In this document: piece after piece, positions 1-8,081 of the stretch
How positions within the stretch are numbered: the stretch's first letter is position 1
How the letters are laid out: the number at the start of each line of letters is the position of its first letter
Source: Billgrantia montanilacus
GTDB lineage: Bacteria > Pseudomonadota > Gammaproteobacteria > Pseudomonadales > Halomonadaceae
DNA length: 64,000 nucleotides
Assembly (NCBI RefSeq): GCF_003336675.1
Contig: NZ_QPII01000004.1
Coordinates: 124,001-188,000, forward strand
Reading direction: 5' to 3'
The notes under the pieces: model-generated
Databases searched by the model: none
The model's input: the letters and a program-made list of their open reading frames with translations, nothing else
What the model was told of the DNA's origin: nothing
Made by a program: the position numbers and the translations under genes

Positions 1-49
1 GAATGGTTTCCTAAGTATGCTGATTTGTTAATTGAAATATTCGTAAAAA

Positions 50-63
50 CCGATAGTTATCGG
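50..63. promoter_or_regulatory. Perfect dyad upstream of the degenerate GGDEF-EAL locus
   Basis: An AT-rich stretch before the first ORF contains the perfect inverted repeat CCGATA-GT-TATCGG. It lies about 145 bp before the first start codon, so it could be an operator for an unknown regulator or part of a transcript end from an upstream gene outside the window. No match to a known operator is claimed. The rest of 1-207 shows no gene. Confidence 0.3.
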
Positions 64-207
64 CAAGGTTTGACGCCTATGTTCAGTGCGTGATATTGGG
101 AAAGGCGCCAAGCAACAACAAGACTACGATCCGCTTTTTCTGAGAAGTCTCTAATAAAAGAAGGGTCGGATTATTCTGCTGATCATGTACAGGAGAACGG
201 ATTTCTC

Positions 208-324
208 ATGCAGCAGCTTGCCACTAGCTTTCAGCCGCACGACCATGCAGTTCAGTTCTACGCAGACGAAGCCTTCCTGCCTTCTGACAACACCTCATCG
301 AGCAAGCGTGGTGTGGTGATATGA
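208..324 (+). CDS. Short ORF, truncated MEDS-type N-terminus, overlapping the next gene
   Basis: This 38-residue ORF has an AGGAG about 12 nt upstream. It contains HAVQFYADEAFL (residues 13-24), which resembles the opening strand and helix of MEDS sensory domains (DcmR type). The rest of that roughly 150-200 residue domain is missing: after residue 24 the sequence becomes low-complexity and stops. Its TGA overlaps the ATG of the following gene (ATGA at 321-324), so the two could be translationally coupled. It may be the remnant of a MEDS sensor once joined to the GGDEF-EAL protein, now acting at most as a leader peptide. MEDS similarity is by motif recognition only. Confidence 0.4.
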   Translation: MQQLATSFQPHDHAVQFYADEAFLPSDNTSSSKRGVVI

Positions 325-1616
325 GCAGTGAGCTGGCTGTTCCGGCCCGGCTCGATGAGCTCACCGGCTTGGCGACCCGCAAGGTCGGTGAACGATGGCT
401 GGCGGCGCAGGTTGCCGCCGCCGCAGAAGGCGATAGGATAGCTGTGCTGCATATCGACGTGGATCAGCTCAAGGAGATCAACCACGCCCTGGGCATGCAG
501 ATGGGCGATGTCTATCTGAATCGGATCGCCCAGCGCATCAGGCGCTGCCTGGCCGATGGCGAGACGGTCAGTCGGCTTGGCAGTGACGAGATACTGGTGG
601 TGGTGCCCGGCATCAGGCAGCCGGAAGATATCGCGGCTGTGGTCGAGCGGCTGCTTGTTCGCACCGGCCAGCCGATTGAGCTGGCTGACCATACGGTGCT
701 GGCCAGCTGTTGCATCGGTGCCAGCCTCTTTCCCGACCACGGCCGCACGGTCAATGAACTGATGCGCCACGCCAACCTGGCCCGACGCCAGGCACAACGG
801 CTTGGCAGGCGCCGATACCAGCTCTTCACGCCCGAGCTGCTTGATGATGGTCCTGATGCCCTTGTCCTGAGGGCGGCATTTCACGGTGCCCTGGCACGCG
901 ATGAACTGGAACTGCTTTATCGACCTCAGCTGTGTGCCCGTAGCGGTCAGGTCGTGGCGGTGTCGGCGCAGCCGCGCTGGCGCTCGAGCCGCTTCGGGGT
1001 CATGGAGTCAGGGCTCTGGATGGGGGCCGCTGCGGATAATGGCCAGATCGGCGATATCTGTCAGTGGATGCTGACCAATGCTTGTCGGCACGCCAGGTCC
1101 TGGTTCGAGGTGGGCTTCGGTCTGCGGGTAGTCGTGCATACCTCGGCGGAGGGGCTGCTCGATGGAAAGTTCCTCGACCGGGTCAATGTGGCCCTTGCCA
1201 GCAGCGACCTGCCCGCGGAGCTGCTGGAGATCGAGCTGACAGAGGATGCCTTGATCCAGGATCACCGGCACACCGCCCGGTTGCTGGAGCAGCTCAAGGC
1301 CAGGGGCGTGCGCCTGTCGGTCGGTGGCTTTGGCAGCGGGCACGCGAACCTTGGACACTTGAGCAGCCTTCCCCTCGACGTGCTCGAGCTCAGCGACATG
1401 CTCATTCGCGAATGCCTCGACAACTCCCGCCTTCAGGCGATCATTCGTTCCATCATCGCTATGGCCCACGAACTGGACCTCGAAGTCGTGGCCAGCGGTG
1501 TCAGCCTACGCCAGCAGGCGGACTACCTTCGCCAGCAGGGCTGTGACTTGCTGCAGGGCAGCTTGTGGGCACGCATGGAGTATCTCGATTCCGCCTCCGA
1601 TGAGGCAGCGGATTGA
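321..1616 (+). CDS. Degenerate GGDEF-EAL domain protein, probably catalytically inactive
   Basis: The 431-residue protein begins directly with a GGDEF domain (about residues 12-175) followed by an EAL domain (about 180-420), with no N-terminal sensor or membrane segment. The cyclase signature is LGSDE instead of GGDEF (near residue 88). In the EAL half the EAL triplet is replaced by SAQ (near 215), the DDFGTGYSSL loop reads GGFGSGHANL, and the loop that normally gives KxD has no lysine. Both domains therefore lack key catalytic residues, so synthesis or hydrolysis of c-di-GMP is unlikely. Inferred roles are c-di-GMP or GTP sensing or protein-protein regulation, as in other degenerate members such as CsrD or LapD. 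The start is the ATG coupled to the upstream short ORF. Confidence 0.85.
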   Translation: MSSELAVPARLDELTGLATRKVGERWLAAQVAAAAEGDRIAVLHIDVDQLKEINHALGMQMGDVYLNRIAQRIRRCLADGETVSRLGSDEILVVVPGIRQPEDIAAVVERLLVRTGQPIELADHTVLASCCIGASLFPDHGRTVNELMRHANLARRQAQRLGRRRYQLFTPELLDDGPDALVLRAAFHGALARDELELLYRPQLCARSGQVVAVSAQPRWRSSRFGVMESGLWMGAAADNGQIGDICQWMLTNACRHARSWFEVGFGLRVVVHTSAEGLLDGKFLDRVNVALASSDLPAELLEIELTEDALIQDHRHTARLLEQLKARGVRLSVGGFGSGHANLGHLSSLPLDVLELSDMLIRECLDNSRLQAIIRSIIAMAHELDLEVVASGVSLRQQADYLRQQGCDLLQGSLWARMEYLDSASDEAAD

Positions 1617-1742
1617 CGAACAAGGAGCCACGGACCCACTCATCGCCAACAGCGGTTTCGTCGCTGTCATTCTCCCTTGCGGTTGCGAAGAGGCGCCTTT
1701 CGGTCGACCATACAAGGCTCCGTTTTCGCAGGAGTCGACGAT

Positions 1743-1934
1743 ATGCCCATCGTGACCATTCAGCAATTTCCCCGTGACCTGTCTCAGAAGCGCGAGCTGG
1801 CGCGCCGTATCACCGAGGCCTTTACCGAGGTCTACGGCGCAAAGCCGGAAAGCGTTCAGGTTTTCTTCAGCGAGGTTGACCGCGAGAGCTGGGCCAAGGG
1901 CGGAGTGATGGGGTGCGATAACACTCCGGGCTGA
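1743..1934 (+). CDS. 4-oxalocrotonate tautomerase family protein
   Basis: A 63-residue protein starting MPIVTIQQFP, with AGGAG 8 nt before the ATG. After methionine removal Pro-1 would be the catalytic base, as in 4-OT-like tautomerases that interconvert enol and keto forms of small acids. Length and the beta-alpha-beta pattern fit one subunit of a small oligomer. Longer in-frame upstream starts are ignored because they would bury Pro-1. It stands alone between the GGDEF-EAL gene and a creatininase-type gene, so the substrate cannot be inferred from context. Confidence 0.8.
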   Translation: MPIVTIQQFPRDLSQKRELARRITEAFTEVYGAKPESVQVFFSEVDRESWAKGGVMGCDNTPG

Positions 1935-2183
1935 GGGCTATACAACATGACCGGATACAGGCAATACGCATGATCAGGCATGAACAGAGAGAGTGGATCC
2001 ATGCGCAGGGCGTTGGCGGCGGTAAGGCGGCGGGTGCCATGGCTCAGGGAGCCGCCGAGCCCGGCCTGAGTACACCGTCCGAATCAGGAACGCCTTGTGG
2101 CTGCTGTAGAGGGTATTGGCCAGTACTGAGTTGACCGGCACTGAGTGCAAAGCGTCCAGGAAGACAATCATAAGGAGACAGCC

Positions 2184-2939
2184 ATGAAGCTTCAGCATGC
2201 CACCTGGCAGGAAGTCGAGCGCTACCTTGAACGCGCCAGTGGAATCATCATTCCCATCGGCTCCACCGAGCAGCATGGCCCCAACGGCCTGCTCGGTACC
2301 GATGCCATCTGCCCCGAGAGCGTTGCCTGGGAGCTGGGCGAGCGCCACGATATTCTGGTGGGACCGACCCAGAGCCTCGGCATGGCGCAGCATCACCTGG
2401 CCTTTCCCGGCAGCATCAGCCTGCGCCCCAGCACCCTGATCGCGGTGCTGCGCGATACCGTGACGTCTCTCGCACGCCACGGCTTCACCCATGTTTTCTT
2501 TCTCAATGGGCACGGTGGCAACATCGCTACCGTCAACGCGGCCTTCGCCGAGATCTATTCCGAGCGCAGCTTGCGCAGCGATGGCCAGCCTTCGAATGCC
2601 CTGCAGCTGACCCTGAGCAACTGGTTCGCCGGCCCGCGAGTGCGTGAGCTGGCCCAGTCGCTCTACGGCGATGCGGAAGGAGGGCATGCCACGGCGTCAG
2701 AAGTGTCGCTCTCCTGGTTTGCTCGCCCCGAGGCGGTCAAGGATGTGACCATGTCGCCCCGTATCGCCCCCTCGGGCAGCGCCCAGTGCGATGCCGACGA
2801 ATTTCGTCGTCGCTTTCCCGACGGTCGCATGGGCTCGGACCCGTCGCTGTCGCGGATCGAGCATGGCGAGCGCTTCCAGGCCGCGGCGGTCGAGGATACC
2901 TGGGACGCGTACCGCGCCTTTCTTGGCCAAAGCCAGTAG
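2184..2939 (+). CDS. Creatininase family amidohydrolase
   Basis: A 251-residue protein with AAGGAG 7 nt before the ATG. Family metal-ligand motifs are visible: STEQHGPNG near residues 24-32 followed by an Asp, NGHGGN near 112-117, and DAEGGHATASE near 163-173. These fit the dinuclear-metal cyclic amidohydrolases of the creatininase/MftE superfamily. The true substrate is unknown because many members are not creatininases. The next gene begins 11 bp after the stop, so a two-gene unit with the alpha/beta hydrolase is likely. The 249 bp upstream of it contain no supported gene. Confidence 0.85.
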   Translation: MKLQHATWQEVERYLERASGIIIPIGSTEQHGPNGLLGTDAICPESVAWELGERHDILVGPTQSLGMAQHHLAFPGSISLRPSTLIAVLRDTVTSLARHGFTHVFFLNGHGGNIATVNAAFAEIYSERSLRSDGQPSNALQLTLSNWFAGPRVRELAQSLYGDAEGGHATASEVSLSWFARPEAVKDVTMSPRIAPSGSAQCDADEFRRRFPDGRMGSDPSLSRIEHGERFQAAAVEDTWDAYRAFLGQSQ

Positions 2940-2950
2940 TCGATCAGGTG

Positions 2951-3787
2951 ATGCTGCGCATCCTCGCCTCTCTCGCGGCGATCTATGCCATCGTGGTGGC
3001 GCTGGCCTGGTTCTTCCAGGAGCGGCTGCTCTACCTGCCGCACATGGGGCGGGAGCATGTGGCCACACCGACGGACCGGGGCATGGTGTGGGAATCGGTT
3101 CAACTCGAGACCGAAGATGGCCTGACGCTGGATGCCTGGTGGATACCAGTCGAGAACTCCCGGGGAAGCCTGCTGTTCTTTCACGGCAATGCCGGCAATA
3201 TCTCCCACCGCCTGGATTCGATTCGCCAGTTCAATCGGCTCGGGCTATCGGTACTGATCGTCGACTACCGGGGCTATGGCCGCAGCGAAGGCAGCCCCTC
3301 GGAAGCTGGAACGGCGAGGGATGCCCGGGCCAGCTGGCGCTGGCTGCTCGAGGAGGCTGAGCTGTCACCCGACGAGATCGTGCTGTTCGGGCGCTCGCTG
3401 GGGGCTGCCGTGGCGGCGGAGCTTGCTGCCGGGCTGGCGGCCGACGTGAGCCCGGCAGCGGTGATCCTGGAGTCGCCTTTCCGCTCGGTACCGTCGCTGG
3501 GCCAGAGCCTTTACCCGTTCCTGCCGGTACGCTGGCTGGCTAGCCTGGATTACGATACCGAAACCTACGTGACCCGTGTCGCGGCTCCGCTGCTGGTGAT
3601 TCACAGCCGAGAGGACGAGATCATCCCCTTCCCCCAGGGCGAGGCGGTCTTCGAGGCCGCCAGTGAGCCAAAGGAGATGCTGGTTATCCGCGGCGGTCAC
3701 AATACCGGGTTCCTCGATAGCGAGCCCGAGTACTCGGACGGCATCGACGCTTTCCTGGAGGAGCGTGCCGGCCTGCGCCAGCCCTGA
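2951..3787 (+). CDS. Membrane-anchored alpha/beta hydrolase (YfhR/BEM46 type)
   Basis: A 278-residue protein with an N-terminal hydrophobic anchor (about residues 2-20) followed by an alpha/beta hydrolase domain. HGNAGN supplies the oxyanion region, GRSLGAA the nucleophilic Ser, the HSREDEIIP segment the Asp and GGHNTG the His, so the triad is complete. This matches the YfhR/BEM46 branch, whose substrates are unsettled. The start at 2951 has only a weak GGTG ribosome site, which suggests coupling to the upstream creatininase gene 11 bp away. It converges on the YebC-family gene, with 55 bp between the stops. Confidence 0.85.
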   Translation: MLRILASLAAIYAIVVALAWFFQERLLYLPHMGREHVATPTDRGMVWESVQLETEDGLTLDAWWIPVENSRGSLLFFHGNAGNISHRLDSIRQFNRLGLSVLIVDYRGYGRSEGSPSEAGTARDARASWRWLLEEAELSPDEIVLFGRSLGAAVAAELAAGLAADVSPAAVILESPFRSVPSLGQSLYPFLPVRWLASLDYDTETYVTRVAAPLLVIHSREDEIIPFPQGEAVFEAASEPKEMLVIRGGHNTGFLDSEPEYSDGIDAFLEERAGLRQP

Positions 3788-3842
3788 GGTGCAGTGACTG
3801 GCCCGGCGGTCATTTCGATCGGGAGCCGATTCCTCCCGGCGC

Positions 3843-4574
3843 TCAGCCCTGCTCGTCCTGGACCTCGGCATTGTGGAACACGTTCTGCACGTCATCCAGA
3901 TCGTTGAGGGTATCGAGCAGCTTGTCGAACATGGCGACATCGTCCCCTTCGACCGGGGTCGTGGTCTGGGGTACGAACTGGATCTCGTCGATCTCGAAGT
4001 CGAGCTCGCCGAAGGCGTCGAGCAGGGCCTGCTTGGCCTTGGCGTAGTCGGTATGCGGTGCAAAGACGGTGATGAGACCATCCTCGCTTTCGATGTCGGT
4101 GACATCCACGTCGGCTTCCATCAGCGCCTCGAGGGTGGCCTCCTCGTCGCTACCGCTGAAGGCAAGGATCGCGCAGTGATCAAACATGTGGCTGACGGTG
4201 CCGGGGGTGCCGAGCTTGCTCTTGGCCTTGTTGAAGCAGGCCCGAACGTCACCGAAGGTGCGGTTCGGGTTGTCGGTCAGGCACTCGACGATGACCATGC
4301 AGTTGCCCGGACCGAAACCCTCGTAGCGTGCCGGCGAGAAGTCCTCGCCACCCACGCCGCTGGCCTTGTCCAGCGCCTTGTCGATCACGTGCGACGGTAC
4401 CTGATCCTTCTTGGCGCGTTCGAGAAGGCCGCGCAGGCTCAGGTTGGCGGAAGGGTCGACGCCCCCGGCCTTGGCGACCACGTAGATCTCACGCCCGTAC
4501 TTGCTGTACACCTTGGTCTTGGCGGCGGCCGTCTTGGCCATGGATTCCTTGCGGTTCTGAAAGGCCCTGCCCAT
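3843..4574 (-). CDS. YebC/PmpR family transcriptional or translational regulator (YeeN branch)
   Basis: The 243-residue protein begins [12 protein letters not shown] and continues with the [14 protein letters not shown] segment seen in the YeeN-like branch, which differs from the canonical YebC start. The three-domain YebC fold fits the length. Family members have been described as DNA-binding regulators (PmpR) or as translation factors for proline-rich nascent chains (YebC/TACO1), so either role is possible. It is a monocistronic minus-strand gene facing the M24 gene across a 157-bp divergent region. Confidence 0.9.
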   Translation of the reverse strand: MGRAFQNRKESMAKTAAAKTKVYSKYGREIYVVAKAGGVDPSANLSLRGLLERAKKDQVPSHVIDKALDKASGVGGEDFSPARYEGFGPGNCMVIVECLTDNPNRTFGDVRACFNKAKSKLGTPGTVSHMFDHCAILAFSGSDEEATLEALMEADVDVTDIESEDGLITVFAPHTDYAKAKQALLDAFGELDFEIDEIQFVPQTTTPVEGDDVAMFDKLLDTLNDLDDVQNVFHNAEVQDEQG

Positions 4575-4731
4575 ATCGTTGTCCCATTGCGTCTGACATG
4601 AGGCAGAATTCTACGAAACCGTTCCGGTAGGTAACAGCGTTATTTTACCGGGAACCGGCTGGCTTGATGCGGGTCATGGCTACACTGTCGGGGTGAGTCG
4701 CATCCGAATTTCTGCCTGGAGCTCATCTCCC

Positions 4732-5925
4732 ATGGATCACCATCAGTATCGTCACGCCCTGGCGGCCCATCTGCAGGCTGTCGAGTTGGCCTTCCCCGAC
4801 GCGGAATTCGACAGCCGCCAGGCGCGGGTTCGTGCAGTGATGGCAGAGGCCGGCCTGGATGCCCTGCTGGTCACCGACCCTGCCGATATCTACTACCTCA
4901 CCGGCTACAACACCTTCGAGGTGTCGGTGCACACCTGCCTGGTCTGTTCTGCGGATCGCCTGGTGTTGCAGGTGCCCTCCATCGAGACCGGCCCGGCGGT
5001 GGTTACGGCCCGGGTCGACGAGCTGCTGGGCTATCGCTGGGAGGGTATCGAGGAGGTTCTCGAGCCATTGGCCGAGACGCTGTCGGGTTTTTCGTCTATC
5101 GGCCTGGACTCCTTCAGCCCCACCCTGCGTCACGGCATCATCGGCCCACTGCAGCAGCGGCTGGGAGTCGAACGCTTTCGTGCCGATGGCGGTGCCTTGC
5201 TGGATCGCATTCGCATCGTCAAGAGCGAAGCGGAGCTGGCCTGTCTGCGCGAGAGTGCGCGGATCACCTCGCGGGGGTTAGCTGCCGCCATCGAGGTGAT
5301 CGCCCCGGGCATGACCGACAACGATGTCGCGGCGGAAGGCGCCCGTGCGCTGCTGGCAGCGGGCAGTGAATTCATGAGCATGCAGCCCATCGTCACCACC
5401 GGCAGGCGAATCAGCGTGATCCACCTCAACCACCAGCGCCATCGGATCGAGCGAGATGAGCCGGTTTTCCTTGAATTCGGCGCTGCTTTCCGTCGTTACA
5501 CGGCACCGATGATGCGTACCGCCGTGGCGGGGCGTGCCAGTGGAGAGATGCACGCCATGCGCGATGTCTGCCGGTCGCTGTTCGAGACACTGAGCGGAGC
5601 CATGAGGCCCGGAAACACCTTCGACGATGCCGCACGCGCCGCCGAGTCGGTGCTGGCACCGCACGCTGATCGGGTGTTTTTCTCGGGTGTTTTTGGCTAT
5701 GCCGTGGGAGCGCAGTTCCCCCCCAGCTGGGTCGAGGGCAGCGGTTATATTGCCCGTGGCCAACAGCGGGAATTCGAGGCTGACATGGTCTTTCACTTGC
5801 CGCTCTGCCTGCGGTTGCCGGGGGAGTGGGGCATCGGTATCAGCGATACCGTTCAGGTGACGCCTGCTGGGGGCGTGCCGATCACCGATAACGATTGGCA
5901 GCTCAAGGAGCGTTCGGGAAGCTGA
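4732..5925 (+). CDS. M24 pita-bread family protein, ectoine-hydrolase/creatinase-like
   Basis: The ATG at 4732 has a GGAG 10 nt upstream and gives 397 residues. The N-terminal creatinase domain contains YYLTGYNTFEVSVH, and the C-terminal pita-bread domain is complete. The five usual M24 metal ligands are not conserved: the first Asp is Glu (LEFGA), the second falls in YTAPMMRT without Asp, the His position reads FGYAVGAQFPPSW, and the two Glu motifs read FHLPLC and GISDTV. This pattern resembles non-metal members such as creatinase and ectoine hydrolase (DoeA/EutD). An amidohydrolase or ectoine-hydrolase-like role is inferred, with the substrate unproven. No doeB or other ectoine-degradation gene is adjacent. 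Confidence 0.75.
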   Translation: MDHHQYRHALAAHLQAVELAFPDAEFDSRQARVRAVMAEAGLDALLVTDPADIYYLTGYNTFEVSVHTCLVCSADRLVLQVPSIETGPAVVTARVDELLGYRWEGIEEVLEPLAETLSGFSSIGLDSFSPTLRHGIIGPLQQRLGVERFRADGGALLDRIRIVKSEAELACLRESARITSRGLAAAIEVIAPGMTDNDVAAEGARALLAAGSEFMSMQPIVTTGRRISVIHLNHQRHRIERDEPVFLEFGAAFRRYTAPMMRTAVAGRASGEMHAMRDVCRSLFETLSGAMRPGNTFDDAARAAESVLAPHADRVFFSGVFGYAVGAQFPPSWVEGSGYIARGQQREFEADMVFHLPLCLRLPGEWGIGISDTVQVTPAGGVPITDNDWQLKERSGS

Positions 5926-6079
5926 GCGACAGATCGCGCCAATGTCCATTCGGGCGATATCGCTATACTGAGCAGTAGACAGGAGGGAAATGCCTCCTGC
6001 TACCAGCGGCAGCCCCAGCGGGTGCTGCGCAATTATTCTGCTTCTCGCTCGACATCTCGTTCTACTTCAGGAGGGCGTC

Positions 6080-6301
6080 ATGACACTGACCGTTACCGCC
6101 GACTACAGGGATCTGATGAAGGCCACCAACGCCTATGATGAGCTGATATCCGAGGGCTTTCCGCGTGAGAAGCTCTATTTCGACAGGGAGGCGCAGCAGG
6201 TCAAGGTCATCGTGCCCGATACCTCCAGGCCGGAAGCGGAAGAGATTCTGCGTCGCCATGAGCCTGTCGAACTCTGGGCGCGTCCCTTCGAGGAGGGGTA
6301 A
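6080..6301 (+). CDS. Small hypothetical protein
   Basis: A 73-residue acidic protein preceded by AGGAGGG 4 nt before the ATG, one of the strongest ribosome sites in the window. The pattern YRDLMKATNAYDELISEGFP then a beta-strand and PDTSRPEAEEILRRHEP suggests a small alpha/beta fold like general stress protein YflT-type domains, but this is weak pattern matching. No close family is recognised and neighbours give no functional clue. Confidence 0.7.
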   Translation: MTLTVTADYRDLMKATNAYDELISEGFPREKLYFDREAQQVKVIVPDTSRPEAEEILRRHEPVELWARPFEEG

Positions 6302-6402
6302 CGCAGCCCAGGCGCTTTCTGACATCGCTTCTTGGTCTTTTTGTCTGGCGTTGGCGGCGGCACCGTGAACCATGCCCGGAGGTCGTCTGCTGGGAGGTGC
6401 GA

Positions 6403-7029
6403 TCAGGGCCGGGCGTGTGCGGCCATCGCTTGGTCGTCCAGCCTGTTGGCGCGCCGGTAGGCCTCGCGGTTGCTGACGCGCTCCCAGTAGTCACCAAAGG
6501 CGGGACATGCCTCCAGGCTACCGAACTGCAGGCCCCAGCCGATATGTGATCCGAGATAGACGTCGGCCGCCGAGAAGTGAGCGCCGGCAATGTACTCGCT
6601 GACGCTGACCGCTTGCTCCAGCGTCTCGAGCACCGCCTCGATACTGCCGTAACCGACCCGGCCCTGCTGCTCGATATTGGGTTCCATGCCGAGATCCCGA
6701 TCGGTCACGGCGGCTTCCAGCGGCCCGGCTGCGAAGAACAGCCATCGATAGTAGGTGCCCCGTGCGGTAAGGGGAGGGGCCAGGTCGGCCTCGGGGAAGG
6801 CATCCGCCAGATAGGCGCAGATGGCAGCGCACTCGGTCACGATAGTCGTGCCGTGGCGAATCGCCGGTACCTTTCCCATCGGGTTGATGGCCAGGAAGTC
6901 GGAAGACTTCATGGCGGGGCCGTAGTCGAGCATTTCAGTACGATAGGGGGCGCCGACTTCTTCCAGCATCCAGCGGGCGATACGTCCTCGGGACATGGGG
7001 TTGGTATAGAGAACGAGCGAATCAGTCAT
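6403..7029 (-). CDS. Glutathione S-transferase family protein
   Basis: A 208-residue protein with an N-terminal thioredoxin-like domain. NPMSRGR (residues 11-17) carries the probable glutathione-activating Ser, NPMGKVPA holds the cis-proline, and ECAAICAYLAD contains the ES/EC glutathione-binding element. The C-terminal all-alpha domain follows from about residue 85. It probably conjugates or isomerises electrophiles with glutathione. It is transcribed away from soxR and the ABC exporter, and its closeness to SoxR is compatible with redox detoxification but not proof of co-regulation. Confidence 0.88.
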   Translation of the reverse strand: MTDSLVLYTNPMSRGRIARWMLEEVGAPYRTEMLDYGPAMKSSDFLAINPMGKVPAIRHGTTIVTECAAICAYLADAFPEADLAPPLTARGTYYRWLFFAAGPLEAAVTDRDLGMEPNIEQQGRVGYGSIEAVLETLEQAVSVSEYIAGAHFSAADVYLGSHIGWGLQFGSLEACPAFGDYWERVSNREAYRRANRLDDQAMAAHARP

Positions 7030-7138
7030 GACGGGTCTCTCCAGGGAATCTCATGAAGATAGCAGCTCCCCTGACAAATGTTACCCGCCTGTTAAACGCT
7101 AACCGGACGCGGTGGCACGGTCGCTATTTGGTCATGAG

Positions 7139-7588
7139 TCAGTCGGGGTCCAGTAGACGGGCGCCGGTACCTTCATGGGCCAACTCGTCTTGCGGATTGC
7201 GCAGTGGACAGTCGTTCATCGATAGGCATCCACAGCCGATACAGTGATCTAACTGGTCGCGTAGCCGGGCCAGCCGGGCAATGCGATCGTCGAGCCCATG
7301 ACGCCAGCGGGCGGAAAGGCGCCGCCAGTCAGCGGCGGTGGGAGCGCGTGACGCGGGAAGGGTATCGAAGGCCTGGCGAATTTCGGCGAGCGAGATGCCG
7401 GTGCGCTGTGCGACCTTGATGATTGCCACCCGCCTCAGAACATCGCGGCTGAACCGTCGCTGATTGCCGGCGTTGCGGCGACTACTGATCAGCCCCTTGG
7501 CTTCATAGAAGTGGATGGCCGAGACCGCCAGGCCGCTGCGTTCCGCCACCTCACCAACGCTGAGTTCCCGGTGCAGGTGTGAAGGCAT
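7139..7588 (-). CDS. soxR: Redox-sensitive MerR-family activator SoxR
   Basis: A 149-residue MerR-type protein. The DNA-binding part (residues 9-75) contains the family helix-turn-helix and wing with [22 protein letters not shown], here split at residues 25-45. The C-terminus has C116-x2-C119-x-C121-x5-C127, the exact SoxR cysteine spacing for the [2Fe-2S] cluster that senses redox-cycling compounds. The start was moved to 7588 because it gives the usual SoxR N-terminus, and the upstream extension lacks homology. A SoxR-box-like promoter lies 400 bp away in front of the divergently transcribed ABC exporter. No soxS gene is visible, fitting direct regulation of targets as in most non-enteric bacteria. 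Confidence 0.93.
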   Translation of the reverse strand: MPSHLHRELSVGEVAERSGLAVSAIHFYEAKGLISSRRNAGNQRRFSRDVLRRVAIIKVAQRTGISLAEIRQAFDTLPASRAPTAADWRRLSARWRHGLDDRIARLARLRDQLDHCIGCGCLSMNDCPLRNPQDELAHEGTGARLLDPD

Positions 7589-7988
7589 TGCTGTTTCTCC
7601 GCTCAAGGTTTGGCTGTTGTCACATTGGCTGATGTCCATCGATAGCCACTGTGCAGCCGCTGGCTCCGCGATTGCCTTAGCCAATGTCTCGATTACAGCT
7701 CAGGCCACTGTCGAGAGCCCATCGTTTTAACGTGCCTATTTGGCGTTGGCAAGGTTGTCGTTTGACGACTTCGATCACAACCGGTCCGATGCAACAAGCC
7801 TGGAAGGAAGTAAATTATTCTTGGCATCACATTTCGTGATGGGTGCCATGATGATTGTTGATTTCCTATTCGGTGGTTCGGCCTCTACTTTTAACTTCCT
7901 TCGAATCGCCGCGCGGATTGTCCTGTGTTGATTAAGGCCAAAGCATAATGAATTTTCACACCGCACTATTTTTTCGTCTCATTTCGCC
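7589..7988. other. 400-bp intergenic region between soxR and the SoxR-box promoter
   Basis: This AT-richer stretch contains no ORF I can support. A 63-codon ORF at 7740-7931 lacks a convincing ribosome site and resembles no family. It must hold the soxR promoter, but I did not find a second SoxR-like dyad. Confidence 0.5.
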
Positions 7989-8019
7989 TTGACCTCTACT
8001 TAAGTTCAGGTTTTAACCT
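7989..8019 (+). promoter_or_regulatory. SoxR-box-like promoter with 19-bp spacer
   Basis: The -35 TTGACC (7989-7994) and -10 TAACCT (8014-8019) are separated by 19 bp, the overlong spacer typical of MerR-family-activated promoters. The spacer carries the dyad ACCTCTACTTAAGTTCAGGT (7992-8011). Its core CCTCTACTTAAGTTCAGG matches the enterobacterial SoxR box CCTCAAGTTAACTTGAGG at 14 of 18 positions. The start point would fall near 8026, so the ABC transporter ATG at 8022 cannot be used and 8082 is preferred. Confidence 0.7.
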
Positions 8020-8081
8020 GCATGCTGAATTGGGCCGAGCCTTGGGCTCGACCCGCTGATTTCCTGTTGATGGGTGATGTC

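Noticed and set aside
7740..7931. 63-codon ORF in the soxR-ABC intergenic region
   Set aside because: No ribosome site, no recognisable motif, AT-rich non-coding character.
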